A stretch of DNA of 64,000 bases from NCBI RefSeq assembly GCF_010093535.1, contig NW_022985208.1, forward strand, positions 370,548 through 434,547, in the 5' to 3' direction. The notes beneath the pieces are model-generated. The model was not told where the DNA came from and made no database searches. It saw only the letters and a list, made by a program, of their open reading frames with translations. This DNA comes from Lindgomyces ingoldianus. Lineage: Eukaryota > Ascomycota > Dothideomycetes > Pleosporales > Lindgomycetaceae. The stretch's first letter is position 1, and every line of letters begins with the position of its first letter. A program made the translations under genes and the position numbers. This document shows, in pieces, positions 12,398 through 23,565 of this stretch.

Positions 12398-14261
12398 ACA
12401 GGGAGTTGTGTGATGGGGAGAGAGTGTGTCGGGGAAAGCGGTGAGCTCTGAGCCAAGGGAGGACGAGCTCGGGGCTTATTGCTTCACGACGCCAGACTGG
12501 CGATGACGAGCAATTGTACCGCGAAACACCGCGAAATGGTCCAGATGCGGCAGGTGGAAGGTGGCGGATGGCAGGTATCAATAGTAGCAAGTCTTCTATA
12601 GGGCTGTGCAGTCGCGATCAGCGGGCAAAGCTGTGGACTCTGAGCATCCAAAAGTGCTTGCAGAAAGGCTTCTAAAGAGAGAAGGAGAGAAAGAGGGAGG
12701 AGGAAGGAACGGGGTATGGATGCACGGCGGCCAGAGAACAAGGTACAGCGGGTATATGAAGTATTTCACAAGAGCAGAAGGCAGCTCGCTGCGGGCACCG
12801 TCAGTATTAAATTTGTACGCAGGGCACGGCAACCCCAAGCTCATCCCGAGCTGTTGAGCTGAGGCCGGGCTTGATCGTCGCCAACGGTGCCGAACCAGGC
12901 AAGGGCCTGCGTCACACCGAACACTTCCATGCGCCTAACCACACCAGGAACGCTCCCATCGGAACCCGAATGGAGCTTGCGGCTGTGATAGGAACCGTCC
13001 AGCGCGACTTCCATCAACACTATCCAACCTCACACCCTTCCTGCGCCCGCAGGCCTGGGGTGCAACGTGCAAAGCATTTGTTGAGGCCCTTCCGCATTAG
13101 TCGCCGCTTGCGAGGCCAAAAGCAGAGTCGCTTGGGTTGCTGAGCCCTCGCGCGCCACTGATGTCCCCAGCATCTCGCCAACCCAATGACGCTGTCAATT
13201 CAACGCTGCAATCCTGCTAGCGGACAAGAGATATCTTCTTGCTCAACAGACACGTTCCGCTCGTCCCCCCCGGCGGCCTCCCCATCCACCGGCCCCGAGC
13301 ACACTATGACACTCTCGCTCTGCGATCAGCCAAACCATCCACATAAGCTTATTATTTCATGCCCAAGTTGAACATCGGGTCTCCGCTCGCAAGCTTCGGA
13401 GTCCGTCCGCACTCCTCCCCCCGCCCCCCCAACTCCCTTTCCTGCCCAGCCTCGAGCCTCCCGTCCCGCCTAGTAAAATTAGACATGCTCAAGCCCCCTG
13501 ATGCAGAGTCAATCGAGTCTATTGGACAAGATGTGCTTCGTCGCTACCCGCACACCTTCCGTCTACCCAGGTACCAACATACATGGTGCATCTGTCAATC
13601 GTGATTGTGATCTGCCATGGCCGTAGATTCCGATTTCCAGGGTCGCGGTCCGAGCCTACCGCCGATGTGCTTGACGTGCGAAATGATGAAAGAATCGTAC
13701 CATGTTTCATGTGCAACACCAAAGCCTCATGCTTCCGACCTCTGTTCAGCTCCCAAAATAGCTAGCCTCCTGAACCTCAACTCGATTCTGCATCGCCTCC
13801 TACCGAGGCATCAAGCTAAATCCTCGTTTCACTCAAACAATTCAGTGTGAATCTCAAGTAGAATAGTATCATGCCTGAAGGTTAAATATGTAGCTAGATA
13901 ATAATTGTCTACTCCAGACCATCCTTCTCTCATAATGCTCGCGTTATCATGATTACCCCCACCTTGGCTCTACCAGCCAGGTGCAAAGCATACCCCAGAG
14001 CTGTAATCTCCTAGCCGTACAAAGAAAGACATTGGCATGAGCAACCTTCCATCATGAACAGCAAAAGTCAGCTCCTGCATCAACTAGACAGGAGAAATCG
14101 TTCCGTCACTGCAGGCCCCAACTCCAATCCCATGCCAAAACCGTAAGGTATATTGCTCATCGAATCATATATACCGAGGAAAAAGGAACTGACGCGTATC
14201 GACATGCAGGGACCGGTCCCCTGTTTCTCTCCACATCTACTGAATATCACCGCCGCATTCC
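12398..14261. other. Long ACC1 upstream region
   Basis: Nearly 1.9 kb separates ACC1 from the NudE stop codon, one of the longer gene-free spans here. The first kilobase upstream of ACC1 has pyrimidine/purine-biased tracts. The open frames present overlap on both strands and look non-coding. It likely contains a long promoter and 5' leader for ACC1, plus the NudE 3' UTR. Confidence 0.5.
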
Positions 14262-16083
14262 TTAGTAAGTTTCCCCAATCTCGCTCATCTTGCGCGACCG
14301 TGCAGGTCGCTCCGGAGGCCCCATGTCACCTTCCAAGCCAGAGCTCGTCCTCCGCCCCGCGCTCTGTCGCCTTGGCAGCCCGCTTGGGATAGGGATCCCG
14401 GATTTGTCCAGCGTCAGACGCCGGGCCAGTGGCGTGGAAGCATTGCTCCCGTCACTGTGGTTGTCGCCTTCGGCATCCCGCAGAGAATTGGAGATCGACA
14501 CTGACCGGGAGTGATTGTGTCCGCCGGAGGCTCCGCTTAAGGAGCTCCGTGGGCGTGGGATCCGCCCTTCCGCGCCGCTGATGGAAGCTGTCGAGTAGTG
14601 CCCCAACGGTGTGCGGACGCTGCTCCTGCTGCCAGGTCTCTGAATCCCTGACTGGGACGCTACTGACGCACGGCTGCTTGGTCGGCTGCTGCTCGGCTCC
14701 CGCGAGCCAGTTGGTATACCGAATGAGAGCCGGCTGACACCAGAATCGCCTACGCAATTGATGGACGAGGCCGTCGATGCCCCCGACACTCGTTTTCTGG
14801 TGCTTCTCACGGTCACGGTGCTCGGTATGTAGTGACCTAGCGCGCTTCCGTTTCTTGGACTCGCCCGGGGTGGAGTGTTCGTCGGTGCTGGGAGCTTCGA
14901 CCTCGCCGAGTAAACACGCTCCTCGAGCTTCTGCATTTTGCCAATCAGTCCTCGAATCTGGTACAAGGAGCCAGACCTTGGTAGACTGCCTCCATTGTTA
15001 CCTCCCACGCTCGGCCTGGATCCCTTCTGTGGCGGTGCTGTAGTCCGGATAGAAGGAGTTGTGCGGCCAGTCGTACCAGACTTCGCCGATACTGGGATGC
15101 TTGGTCCTCGAGAGTGTCGTGGCGGACGTGAAGAATAGAAGCCAGGTCTTGGCGTGGTGGCAGAGTCGAGGGCAAAGATCGAGCCTTTCCGCGTCGGCAT
15201 GGGCGTGGACGGGACTGCCTTTGTGTTTATTGAAGTCTCGGACAGCGGGGGAGAGGGCGGTGTAGCATCTGTGCGCACTGTGTCTGCCTTGGATCGTGGT
15301 GGGGTGGATGCCGTGGGAGAGGAGAGGGTTGTTGCCGAGGTAGATGTCTCTGAGAGAGGTGAGCGAGGACGCAAAGAATCAGCAGAGAGGAGCTGCGAGG
15401 TCTTGCGTTGATGGTGTGCCTCAATAGCGTGCTCTGCGATTCTCAGCTTCTCCTGCACTATTTCTGCTTCGATCCTCAGGTCAGAGAGGTCATCGCGCAG
15501 CCTTTGGTTCTCGATCCTAAGCCCTTCGCGCTCCTGCTCGCCGATCTTAATCTCTTCGTCCAGCATCACCGTCCGCTCGATGGCCACGTTGTACTTGGAC
15601 TCGAGGTCTTCGAGGGACGACGTCTGATTGCGTGTCTGCCGCTCAAAGTCGTCGTTCTGGACTTCGATGTCTCGTAGTTTCAGCTGGATGGTGCGCTGTG
15701 AGTCGCGAAGGGCAGTGATTTCCTTCTGCAGTGTGTTTTGTGCATTGTTGGCTTCAATTTTGCTTTGCTTGTATTTCGTCTATGGCTCGGGAGTTAGTAA
15801 CCAGCCACGAAAATGCCATCCACGGACAGCAACAGGGAGCACTCACCTTCCACTCGTCCACTTCGTATCCCAGCCCTTCGACCTTCTCTTTGAGCCTGCG
15901 TTCTCGCTTCTCACTTTCCTCGACGTCTTTCTCTAGCTCCGCCTCGAGCTCCTTGCTGGAGGCCTGGAATTCCTGCAGCTCGACCTCGAGCGTCTCGTAC
16001 TGGGCCTTGTAGTAGGCCAGCTCTTCCTCCATGCTGTTCCAGCCGCCGCTCGGAGGCGACGAGGGGATATTATCCACTGCCAT
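14262..16083 (-). CDS. nudE: Nuclear distribution protein NudE homologue
   Basis: Two exons (16083-15847 and 15779-14262, intron 67 nt) give 584 aa. The N-terminal ~200 residues are a long coiled coil that begins [20 protein letters not shown] and includes [20 protein letters not shown], then TKYKQSK across the splice junction. This pattern is characteristic of NudE/RO11. These proteins bind LIS1 (NudF) and dynein and act in nuclear migration and hyphal growth at microtubule plus ends. The C-terminal two-thirds is Ser/Pro/Arg-rich and disordered, with blocks such as SRPSSRAS, ending MSEIGETY. An alternative Met lies two codons upstream at 16089. The splice phase is 0 and the frame continues cleanly. 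Confidence 0.95.
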
Positions 16084-16089
16084 GTGCAC

Positions 16090-16899
16090 CAGGCTGTGAG
16101 TGTGAGAGGCACTTGCAAGCGTGATTCAGGAGAAGTCGCCGGGGCGGCAGGTGGCGGGCGGGGCGGCCTGAGAGAGCGCTGTAGGAATAATATGGCCGGC
16201 TTCAAGTCGTGAATATACCTAGTTAGTGGGGTGCGGGGTGCAGCGCGATGTATTGGTGCGCGGCGCCGTGTCGTGGTGGTGGTTCCTTCGTTTGCGTCCA
16301 GAATAATGTTCCTGTTTCAGTTCGGTGCATGCGGCGTGTTGACGGGAGACGCGCCTGGATTGTTCCTTCTCTTGTTCCGCCGGCGGGCTCCAGGTCGCCC
16401 TCTATCGCGGCGATGGTACGGTTCCTGCTCCTGTCCTTGTTAGTAGTCGTGGCGGGCGTCGTGGTGGTGACCGGCCGTGGTGTTCGCTGTTATTGATACC
16501 AGCCTTCCGCTTCTTTTGGGGGGTTACTAGCCTGGTTGGCCCGGTTTCGGGGACGTGCACTAGGCTCAACATGTGACGCCTGCAGCCTCCAACCTCCTAC
16601 AGTTCACGCGCCTTCACTCCAATGCCGCGAACACCAATAAGAGGTGAAATATGCTCTCTCTTGTCCCAGCTTCATTGCAAAGTCTTCTCCTATGAACCCC
16701 GAGTCGTTGCTCTAATTCCAGTTTCTGAGCTCGCCTGCAGGGCTAAAGCCACATGAAACGCCCAAAGAAAGGCTTTCCCCGTTAAGGTCGCCCCAAGTAC
16801 CCGCCACGTTCGCGCCACACTCTAAAGCTCTGTTTATTTCCCCCCATGTTTTTCCTGTTGATATCCATCTCGACTGTCGCGTGCTTCATTCTCATGGCT
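16090..16899. other. Intergenic between NudE and the RiPP cluster
   Basis: Holds the NudE promoter and the 3' flank of the O-methyltransferase. A pyrimidine-rich, GT-rich composition is visible near 16240-16480. No gene or repeat is supported. This is the natural left boundary of the 16.9-24.5 kb cluster. Confidence 0.5.
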
Positions 16900-18348
16900 T
16901 CATTCCCCCGTCCATTCTGCGACAATTATCCCCGTGGATGGATTCTCCTTGACACGCGTCGCTCTGAAACCTCCAAACCTGCCATCAGCCTGATTGAACA
17001 GGTTCTGCCAGTCGTCTACCTCGCGCTCCCTAGAATTAAACAGCGAGAGCATGATGGCATCCATAGACCTTCCAAAGTCGTCAGCGCCCTGAACACCCAA
17101 TAAAACAGGTAATCATCATTGATATCATACCGTATCTGCATTTCCTGAAGCAAAGGCAGCGTTCCAGGCTCGGGCAGCAAATGATCCTGCACGACGACCT
17201 TTGCTCCTTTCTTCATAGCCGCAGTCAGGTGGCGCAGCACTTCTACGCAATATTTATCTGGCCAGTCATGCAAAATATATCGCAGCAGGTAGACACCCGC
17301 TCCTTTGATAGGCTGCTTGGTGAACATGTCGTGGGCTGTAATTTTCACTCGATCTTGGACATCCTCTGGAATCTTTTCACCCATGCCATCGACTACAGCC
17401 GCCATGTCCTGTACAACGAAGTGAAGGTGAGTAAATGTTCGTGCAAGATGAACGCTCACGTGTCCTTGCCCCCCTCCAAGATCAACAACGGTAGTGCCAG
17501 CCTCTAGTCCGGCCCAACCAAAGTAGTTGCTCAACGCATCAAGGCTAGCCTGGGACGTAGAAGACATTGCGCCGGCGAAGCGGTGAGCTCGCTCTGGATG
17601 GTGAGAGAGGAAGTCGAATGTATTCAAACTCGTCCCGTTGGCGAATGCATAGCCTGATATGTTCGGCTCTTCGCTTTTCCTGGCAATTGCATCTATGACC
17701 CTTGAGTGAGCAGGCCAACATTCAGCAAATGTCAGGCCCATTAGATGCTCAATCATTTTATTCTCAGACAGCAGCTTCGAGGCAGCGGTATGCGCCACGT
17801 ATCCCTTTTCAGGCTCACAGAACACCCGATGATGAGCGGCAACATAGCGAATGATGCGTCCTAAATCATGCTCGGAAAGCCCGCATTTATCAGCGAGCTC
17901 GACGAAGGAGATGCTGCAGCCCAGTGGCACGAAAGAAGCTACTTTAAAATTGTATATGGCTGCGAGTGGGGAGAAGTTTGACTGTTGCCCATCAGCTCGA
18001 CATTGCGGGAGAAGAGACTGTCGGGAACATATGAGAATTTCTGGGTGTTGACTCTAGAGAATAGTGCTGGCCGCGACATGTGAGAGTATTGGTAAAGTTG
18101 CGACATTTCCTCACCTCTGGAAGAAGTAGCCTCACTGGCCCTTCAAGAAGCTGACGAAGTTCAATGGCCGCTTCTATTACATCCGTCCTGGCCTTCTCGA
18201 TTTCAGGCGTAGTCTGCTGGATGGGCTCGGTTGGACTACCTGGTTCGAAAGCGGGCTGTGAAAGATTATTGTTCTGGATGTGCTCATCTAGGACCGAAGT
18301 TCGAGTTGCAATCATTTGTGCCAGTTGTACGATGCGCGAGTTTGGCAT
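16900..18348 (-). CDS. SAM-dependent O-methyltransferase (COMT type), cluster tailoring gene
   Basis: Three exons: 18348-18115, 17981-17131 and 17068-16900; 417 aa after splicing. The N-terminal helical dimerisation/winged-helix part contains FVELADKCGLSEHDLGRIIR. The SAM-binding loop is VVDLGGGQGHVSV, followed by an acidic strand end (VVQDMAAV). The catalytic-base region is LLRYILHDWPDKY, with the His-Asp-Trp typical of plant and fungal class II O-methyltransferases. The C-terminus FNSREREVDDWQNLF is the usual family ending. The second intron (17069-17130, 62 nt) uses GTATGA and an AAG acceptor with a perfect CTGAC branch point. Without it the frame runs into unrelated residues. It sits at the edge of the UstYa genes and the repeat precursor and probably methylates the RiPP or an intermediate (inference). 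Confidence 0.88.
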
Positions 18349-18709
18349 GTTGGAGGTTGCCCGTGTTCATGGGCTTATGGAAGAGGAACGTTAGAGTGGG
18401 TCATAATGCAGGACTGGCCGGGCCAGCACCTAAAGTATCTCTAGTCAGCGCACCCCAGCACTCTATCGGCTGCGGAACACTTCTGCTATTCTCCCTAGCG
18501 GGGGGTTGGATGATTTGCCGTTCTTGGGATAAGCTACGCTTTCACGCTCTTGCAATAGTCTGGTATTATTTGGGAGCCCCAGACTCATTCCATTCATCGT
18601 GTTTACGAAAAAGTAAGAGGAAGAGTACGAAGAATTGAAATCTCCAAAATTGTATCGCACGGATTTCCAGGCATCAAACTATTTCCAGGTCCTCGCCTTT
18701 CAGCCCTCA
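18349..18709. other. Intergenic, methyltransferase promoter and UstYa 3' flank
   Basis: About 360 bp without a supported gene. It must contain the methyltransferase promoter, and the downstream UstYa-like gene ends at 18710. Only short overlapping frames are seen. Confidence 0.5.
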
Positions 18710-19654
18710 TCATTTCCCAGGAGCAATCTGGAACTCCTCTGCAGCCTCAAACCCATATTTCGAATTTGGTCCATACTGTCTCTCAAGTTCGTACAATGGT
18801 CTCGAATCCCGGCAGTACCTCATCTCCGCTCCACCATCAATGACCTTCACAAAGGTACCATCGTCTACCGGCCCAGGCTGAAGTGATACGCTTTCCAGAG
18901 TTGGGTCCGCATAGCACAATATGGACTGTAGAGGTCTTAGATTAGCAACAATAGAACAGCTTCGCATGAAGTGAGAAAGTACCTCGCGCAGATAGTCAAA
19001 GCAATGCGGCCAATGCGCATCGTCCCTCCAATCGACGCCGATATCAACTCCTTCGCGTGCTAGTTGGAGGGTCATTCGCATCTTGGCTAAGCAGTGCATT
19101 TGATGGAACCTAGGGGAGCCTCAGTGATCGTTACAAACTACTTCTAAGACGAGTAGAGCTTACATTGCAATCCCTTTTAGCGACGCATTCCCTTTTCCGT
19201 CAGGCGGAGGTAGTCTGATGTTACCAGAAGCCATGAAGAGGTGTTCCTGCCAAAGATAATCCGAATCATGGTCTAGAGTCATGTACCGCAGATCTCGGTA
19301 GAATCTGGTTTCAACCAGATTTTCTTTCTTCCAAGTATCGGCTGGGAGGGGGTAGCTCTCAAGAGGGTCGGTAGTGTGTGAAGATTGAGCGGGCTTCTCT
19401 GTAGCTGTACATATTGGTCGTATGCTGTTGTGGATGGCGGTGACAACCATGGCCAAGGTAATGGCTGTCATGAAAAGAGAGTAAATCTTCCATAACGAAC
19501 TGTCGTTGGACGGCCATCGGATGCGCCATCTCCGTCGTTCCTTGACGTGATAGAGGCCATCTTCACCGGTCAAGGGACAGTGTTCAAGGTCTTGTGAGGA
19601 AGAAGACCGCCGTGGGCTGTTTTCAGGGACGTCTTTCTCTTCACTGTAAGACAT
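18710..19654 (-). CDS. UstYa-family (DUF3328) oxidase-like protein, copy A
   Basis: Three exons: 19654-19164, 19109-18983 and 18925-18710; 277 aa. Order: acidic cytoplasmic N-terminus, one membrane segment (near LFMTAITLAMVVTAI), then a lumenal domain. Both family signatures are present: FHQMHC, rebuilt exactly across the first intron (AT/G junction), and HWPHCFDYLRE, followed by ILCYADPTLE. The paired HxxHC motifs are the presumed metal-binding catalytic sites of UstYa proteins, which carry out oxidative cyclisation of ribosomal peptides in ustiloxin, asperipin and phomopsin pathways. The start was set at MSYSEEKD; an upstream in-frame Met at 19798 gives an unlikely 48-residue extension. Same strand as the methyltransferase and copy B. 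Confidence 0.93.
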
Positions 19655-20596
19655 TGCAAGAAAGAATTGTATGTGTTCGAGTGTCCCTTTGTTTGTAGTT
19701 GAAGACTCTAGAATGGGGGAGTGAGGGGCGTTGGTGACTGCCTCCGTCACCCCAGCTGCCGTTCCGCCTCCTGAAGTGCCCGCTTCCTCGTTTCTCAATG
19801 GACCTAGCTAGCGACGCAGCGTTACAAGCCCCTCTCTCACATGTAGGTCTTGAGAAGAGAAATGGCGGGGCTCTGATCCCTGCCTCAATGCTGAGTTTTC
19901 CCGTTGTCCTAGAGATGCAGTGCAACGTAACCTTTTGATTCCTTCCGAACGTGTTGCTCACTCTCTTCCAGGGTTTCTATATTGATGTCTGACACCTTGC
20001 GGACGTTGAGAGGGAAGATGTCTTTGCGAGATGCACATCCTTTCAGATAAGGCCATCGGTTGTTTTCCATCCTCAGAGAGTGTCAAGGTGTAGTTGTGGG
20101 GAATAGGAATCCTTTGAAGGATCGGCCTCTCCGTTTAATATAATTCTAACAACGATGATCGTGAATGGTCCAGTTGGAAGTTCGCATTGGTAAATCGCTC
20201 AAGCGTGCGATGACGGCACATTCCGCCTGCATTCAGCACGGCACCTTCGTGCAGGTGCAGGAAGACGCGATAGGCCAAATTGCACCAAAGGAAGCTAGGC
20301 GGCGGGAGAGGCTTACGAAAGCAAAGATTATGCTTTATCCGCTTGAGAGATACGCGGGCTCGTTCATGCTTCTTTCGACCGCAGACCAGGTCCTGCAAGT
20401 GTTTACCAATGAGGTATTTGCTGTTCACATCAGACAGTTGGATTATTGGTACCATTCTATATCAGGCCTCCTGTTTCTGCAGCATTCTCGAATTTGGGCT
20501 TAATTTTGGTAAGTGGGAGTGTCGCTTGAACAATCAATCAATAATATGCCATGGTACAATCCTATCCATAAAAGGATTAGACTAGACACTTGGGCT
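19655..20596. other. Intergenic between UstYa copies A and B
   Basis: Roughly 940 bp that should contain the promoter of copy A and the 3' flank of copy B. Overlapping frames at 20135-20503 on both strands show no recognisable domain. A partly palindromic GGATC-containing block (tttgaaggatcggcctctccg) lies near 20114-20134. Confidence 0.5.
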
Positions 20597-21659
20597 CTAT
20601 TCCGGGCCATCGAAGACAACGCCATGCTTCCATGGACCTCTTCTCTCGCCCTCCTTAACCCCATCATACCCACCATCGCAATAACCTGCAAGATAATTAA
20701 TATCTAGGTTTAAGAAGAAGATTGGCAACATGTGGTATCTTACCAAAGTGAGCACCAAGTGCGAACTTGGTAGGGTCCACATCTGGAGGCGTATCTCTAT
20801 AACATGCCGAATTGTCCGTTGCAAAATCTCGCAGCGCATCCCAGCTATTGCACTTGCGATACTGCTCATCTCCAGCCGTGTCGTCGCCAAAAAGATAAAG
20901 TGGGGTATTATCCGCTTTGCATATCACGTACTGGCGCATCATATCTATGCAATGACCAGCGTGCGGCGGCTTGAAGGTGTACTGCTCCTTGTGATGAATT
21001 GCTTCCCAGAAGGTTTTTCTTATAATAGTCTTTTGAAATAAAATATTAGCTTAATTCAGCAAAAGATGGCATCAGGTATATAGCTTACTACGCAGTGAAG
21101 GAGATGATATGCCTCGAGAAGGTAGACATTTTTGCTATCATCGCTCGGCAAATGCATGCTATCCGGCCAGTGTTGGTCTTTGGCCCACTTTCGATCCATG
21201 GCAATGAATCCATGGGCAGGATTGATGTCGTCCCAAAGTTTGTCAGTCTCAGTAAAGTTCCTGTCGGAGTATTCAGTCCACCAATTCAAACGGGACCATG
21301 TGGTTGGAAGTGATTGAACGCGGGCTGTGACAGATTAGCAGACATGGCACAGAGATTGATGGAAATTTACCAGCTGATTTTGGGGTATACTCTGGCTCCA
21401 CCGCATCAAGTTGTTTGGTAAGATACTTAGTAGCAAAAAGGCTAGCAATCGTGCAAATGTTGGTGGTGAGGAGCAATCCGATGATAACATAGCTGAAAAG
21501 TGTTCGTGATCCCTTGGAGCTATGTCGGATAAACGTTGTCTCGTCAAAATCTTTCTCGGTCTCCGCTGGTGAGATGGATCCACCTCGAAGAGCGGCGTAC
21601 ACCGTTTTTTCTCGCCCCACGTAGGGAAATTTGCTTGAGCTAAACTTGATACCAAACAT
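20597..21659 (-). CDS. UstYa-family (DUF3328) oxidase-like protein, copy B
   Basis: Four exons: 21659-21371, 21324-21089, 21029-20744 and 20685-20597; 299 aa with all phases consistent. The N-terminal cytoplasmic part is followed by a strong membrane helix (VIIGLLLTTNICTIASLFA). The lumenal domain has HLLHCV at an exon end and HAGHCIDMMRQ in the third exon, giving the two HxxHC motifs of the family. The C-terminus differs from copy A: a Cys-rich stretch and a Gly/Tyr-rich tail (GYCDGGYDG) added by the fourth exon. Introns are 46, 59 and 58 nt. It is divergent from the precursor at 22601, so the shared upstream segment may co-regulate them. It probably acts on the precursor in the secretory pathway (inference from family). 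Confidence 0.92.
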
Positions 21660-22600
21660 TTCGTCCACAGGTTCTGTACTGCGTAGTTCTTGATGAGGAA
21701 TTGCGGTGGCGAGGAGTTCGGTGTTGGAGGGAAGATATAAAATAACGCGGTAGAAAAACGATGAAATGTGAAGGGATGGATGGAAGACCACGAGGAAGCG
21801 AGAAGAGCACTCGGGGAATGGGATACCCCTCCGTTGATACCCCAGACAAGCAAGTGACAGTCTTGGGCTAGATGCAGATCCGCTAGGCCCATGCTTGGGC
21901 TCGATACATATATCGCCCTCTTCCAAAGAGGTGCATGTACGTATGCATGAACGTTCCATTGATCACAATGTAACGCTGTTCGACGGATCCTATAGCTCGT
22001 GGCCCTATAAGCTGATAGTTTCCTTGTCTGAGAGTTGAGAGAGTATGCAATCTATGTGCATGAGATACCTTCAGTCATGATTGGGCTCTGCTCCATGTTG
22101 TTTCTCCGCTTCACCAACTAGTTCGTTGAAGGATGAAACACGCGGACGCATGTTGGATCCAGTTGATATGGGAGAATGGTTGGTTCGAAGGTAGTGACTC
22201 TGCATGCTAAATAGCCTCAATAGCTTCCGGGAAGGAATGAGTTCCTCGATTCTAGTCCAACTCGAACGTCTGGCTCACCAATGCCTTCACGCCGTCGAAA
22301 GAAGCGGGATGAGCATCCTGGCTTTCAGAAAAGACCCCACCGCGAGATAAGACACATGAGCAAGTAATCTGAATCCATGGCTAGCGTAAGAAGTAGATAG
22401 ACGAGGGCAGCCGATGACAACATGAATTTAGAGGGTGGTGACAGTACGGGTGGAGGGCTTCTAACTTGAGGTATATACAGGGCCTTGGTCTGCCCTTCCA
22501 CAGTGAACCACTACACTCAGTGCCGTTCTGCGCCGTGCTGAAGTTTAAAGCCCTAAGCTCTTTTACAATATATCTTGGCCATTGTGTGAGCAACGTCAAC
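21660..22600. promoter_or_regulatory. Divergent promoter of UstYa-B and RiPP precursor
   Basis: This 940-bp segment separates two head-to-head cluster genes. The octamer ACGGATCC occurs at 21983-21990, and a TATA-like aatatatc lies at 22567-22574, about 30 nt before the precursor ATG. No gene is supported in between. The role as a shared promoter is inferred from gene orientation. Confidence 0.5.
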
Positions 22601-23068
22601 ATGAGGTTCACTACTGCCTTCGCCATCGCGGTAGCCGGGCTTGCAGCCGCTGCTCCTGTCATAGGTGAGCTAGGTCTTGTTAATTCGGCGGTACACTCTT
22701 ATTGACGATAGATTTAGAAAGCCGTGACAAGGTTGCTTACAACCTGTTGGCCGACAACCCAACCCAGGTTGAGTCTCAAGAGGGTGTTGACCTGCTTGCT
22801 CCACGTATTGGGTACAAACGCGACAAGGCAGCCTACAACCTGCTCGCCGACAACCCCACCCAAGTCGAGTCCAATGAAGGGGTGGATCTTCTTGCCCCGC
22901 GTATTGGGTACAAGCGCGACAAGGCAGCCTACAACCTGCTCGCCGACAACCCCACCCAAGTTGAATCGAATGAGGGCGTGGACCTCCTCGCTCCACGTAT
23001 CGGTAAGCAAGGGATCTAGGGTAACAATTGTGAGATGTTGACAATAGGTGACAGGCTACAAGGACTAG
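22601..23068 (+). CDS. Dikaritin-type RiPP precursor with three KR-delimited repeats
   Basis: Three exons: 22601-22664, 22712-23002 and 23055-23068; 122 aa. A signal peptide (MRFTTAFAIAVAGLAAAAP) is followed by a short leader (VIDLESR) and three 32-residue units. Each begins DK(V/A)AYNLLAD and ends LLAPRIGYK. The first two close with Lys-Arg, the Kex2 cleavage site, and the last with Asp-stop. Units start at 22726, 22822 and 22918 and differ only at unit positions 3 and 18. This is the architecture of UstA/PhomA-like precursors, in which KR cleavage releases many copies of one peptide that UstYa proteins cyclise through Tyr. Two Tyr residues per unit (positions 5 and 30) are the candidate crosslink sites. 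The last intron (52 nt, GTAAGC to CAG) restores the GYK ending; if retained, the protein ends RIGKQGI. Three UstYa genes surround it. Confidence 0.92.
22726..23065 (+). repeat. Three tandem 96-nt coding repeats in the precursor
   Basis: Units at 22726-22821, 22822-22917 and 22918-23065, the last interrupted by the 23003-23054 intron. Units 2 and 3 are nearly identical at DNA level, while unit 1 has more silent changes. This implies recent duplication or gene conversion of the 3' units. Confidence 0.9.
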
Positions 23069-23565
23069 AGGCAAGGATTATTCGCTCTAATTTGACGTGA
23101 ACGGAAATGATTGAAAGCGAGAGTATTGATATCCTGAAGGGTTAAACGGATTGAATGGGTTGAAATACGGGTGTTGTCCTGGCACCCTCCACCACCTTCA
23201 GATATTTAAGCTTCGTAGTCTAGAAAGTTGCAATCATCGTACTCGCCAGTGAATAATAACGACTCAGAGCTCATGTCGTTGCTACCCACAGAATGGACTT
23301 TTGTGAATATTGAGTGTATCATGTTAAGGCCGATCCCAAATCTCATAGATAATGGATATTATCTGCGGAGTGAGACATGTGCTAATAAACAGGGTTACGA
23401 TATCTAAAGGATCGGAGAGCGATAAACGGATCCTTCGGCACGTGATCTTGTTCTCTGTGGATATAGTTCGGACAGGTGGGTCCCTGTGGGAATTCCGAAT
23501 CAAAGTTGATTCTCCACTCCATTGTTAAGCCCGGAAGCCACAAAATCTACGCAGGGGATCATAAT
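23069..23565. other. Intergenic between precursor and UstYa copy C
   Basis: Probably the precursor 3' UTR and the promoter of copy C. ACGGATCC is found at 23426-23433, next to a CACGTG E-box-like hexamer near 23440 and a related ggatcggag block at about 23409. No coding capacity is evident. Confidence 0.5.

Noticed and set aside
12594..13850. Several 60-90 codon frames in the ACC1 upstream region, considered as small genes or uORFs
   Set aside because: They overlap on both strands, lack conserved-looking segments and are typical of GC-moderate non-coding DNA.
20135..20503. Overlapping frames of ~106-112 codons between UstYa copies A and B, considered as another precursor
   Set aside because: No signal peptide and no repeated KR-delimited unit on either strand.
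22670..23074. Repetitive minus-strand frames opposite the RiPP precursor
   Set aside because: They mirror the 96-nt repeats; only the plus-strand frame has a signal peptide, KR sites and splice signals.
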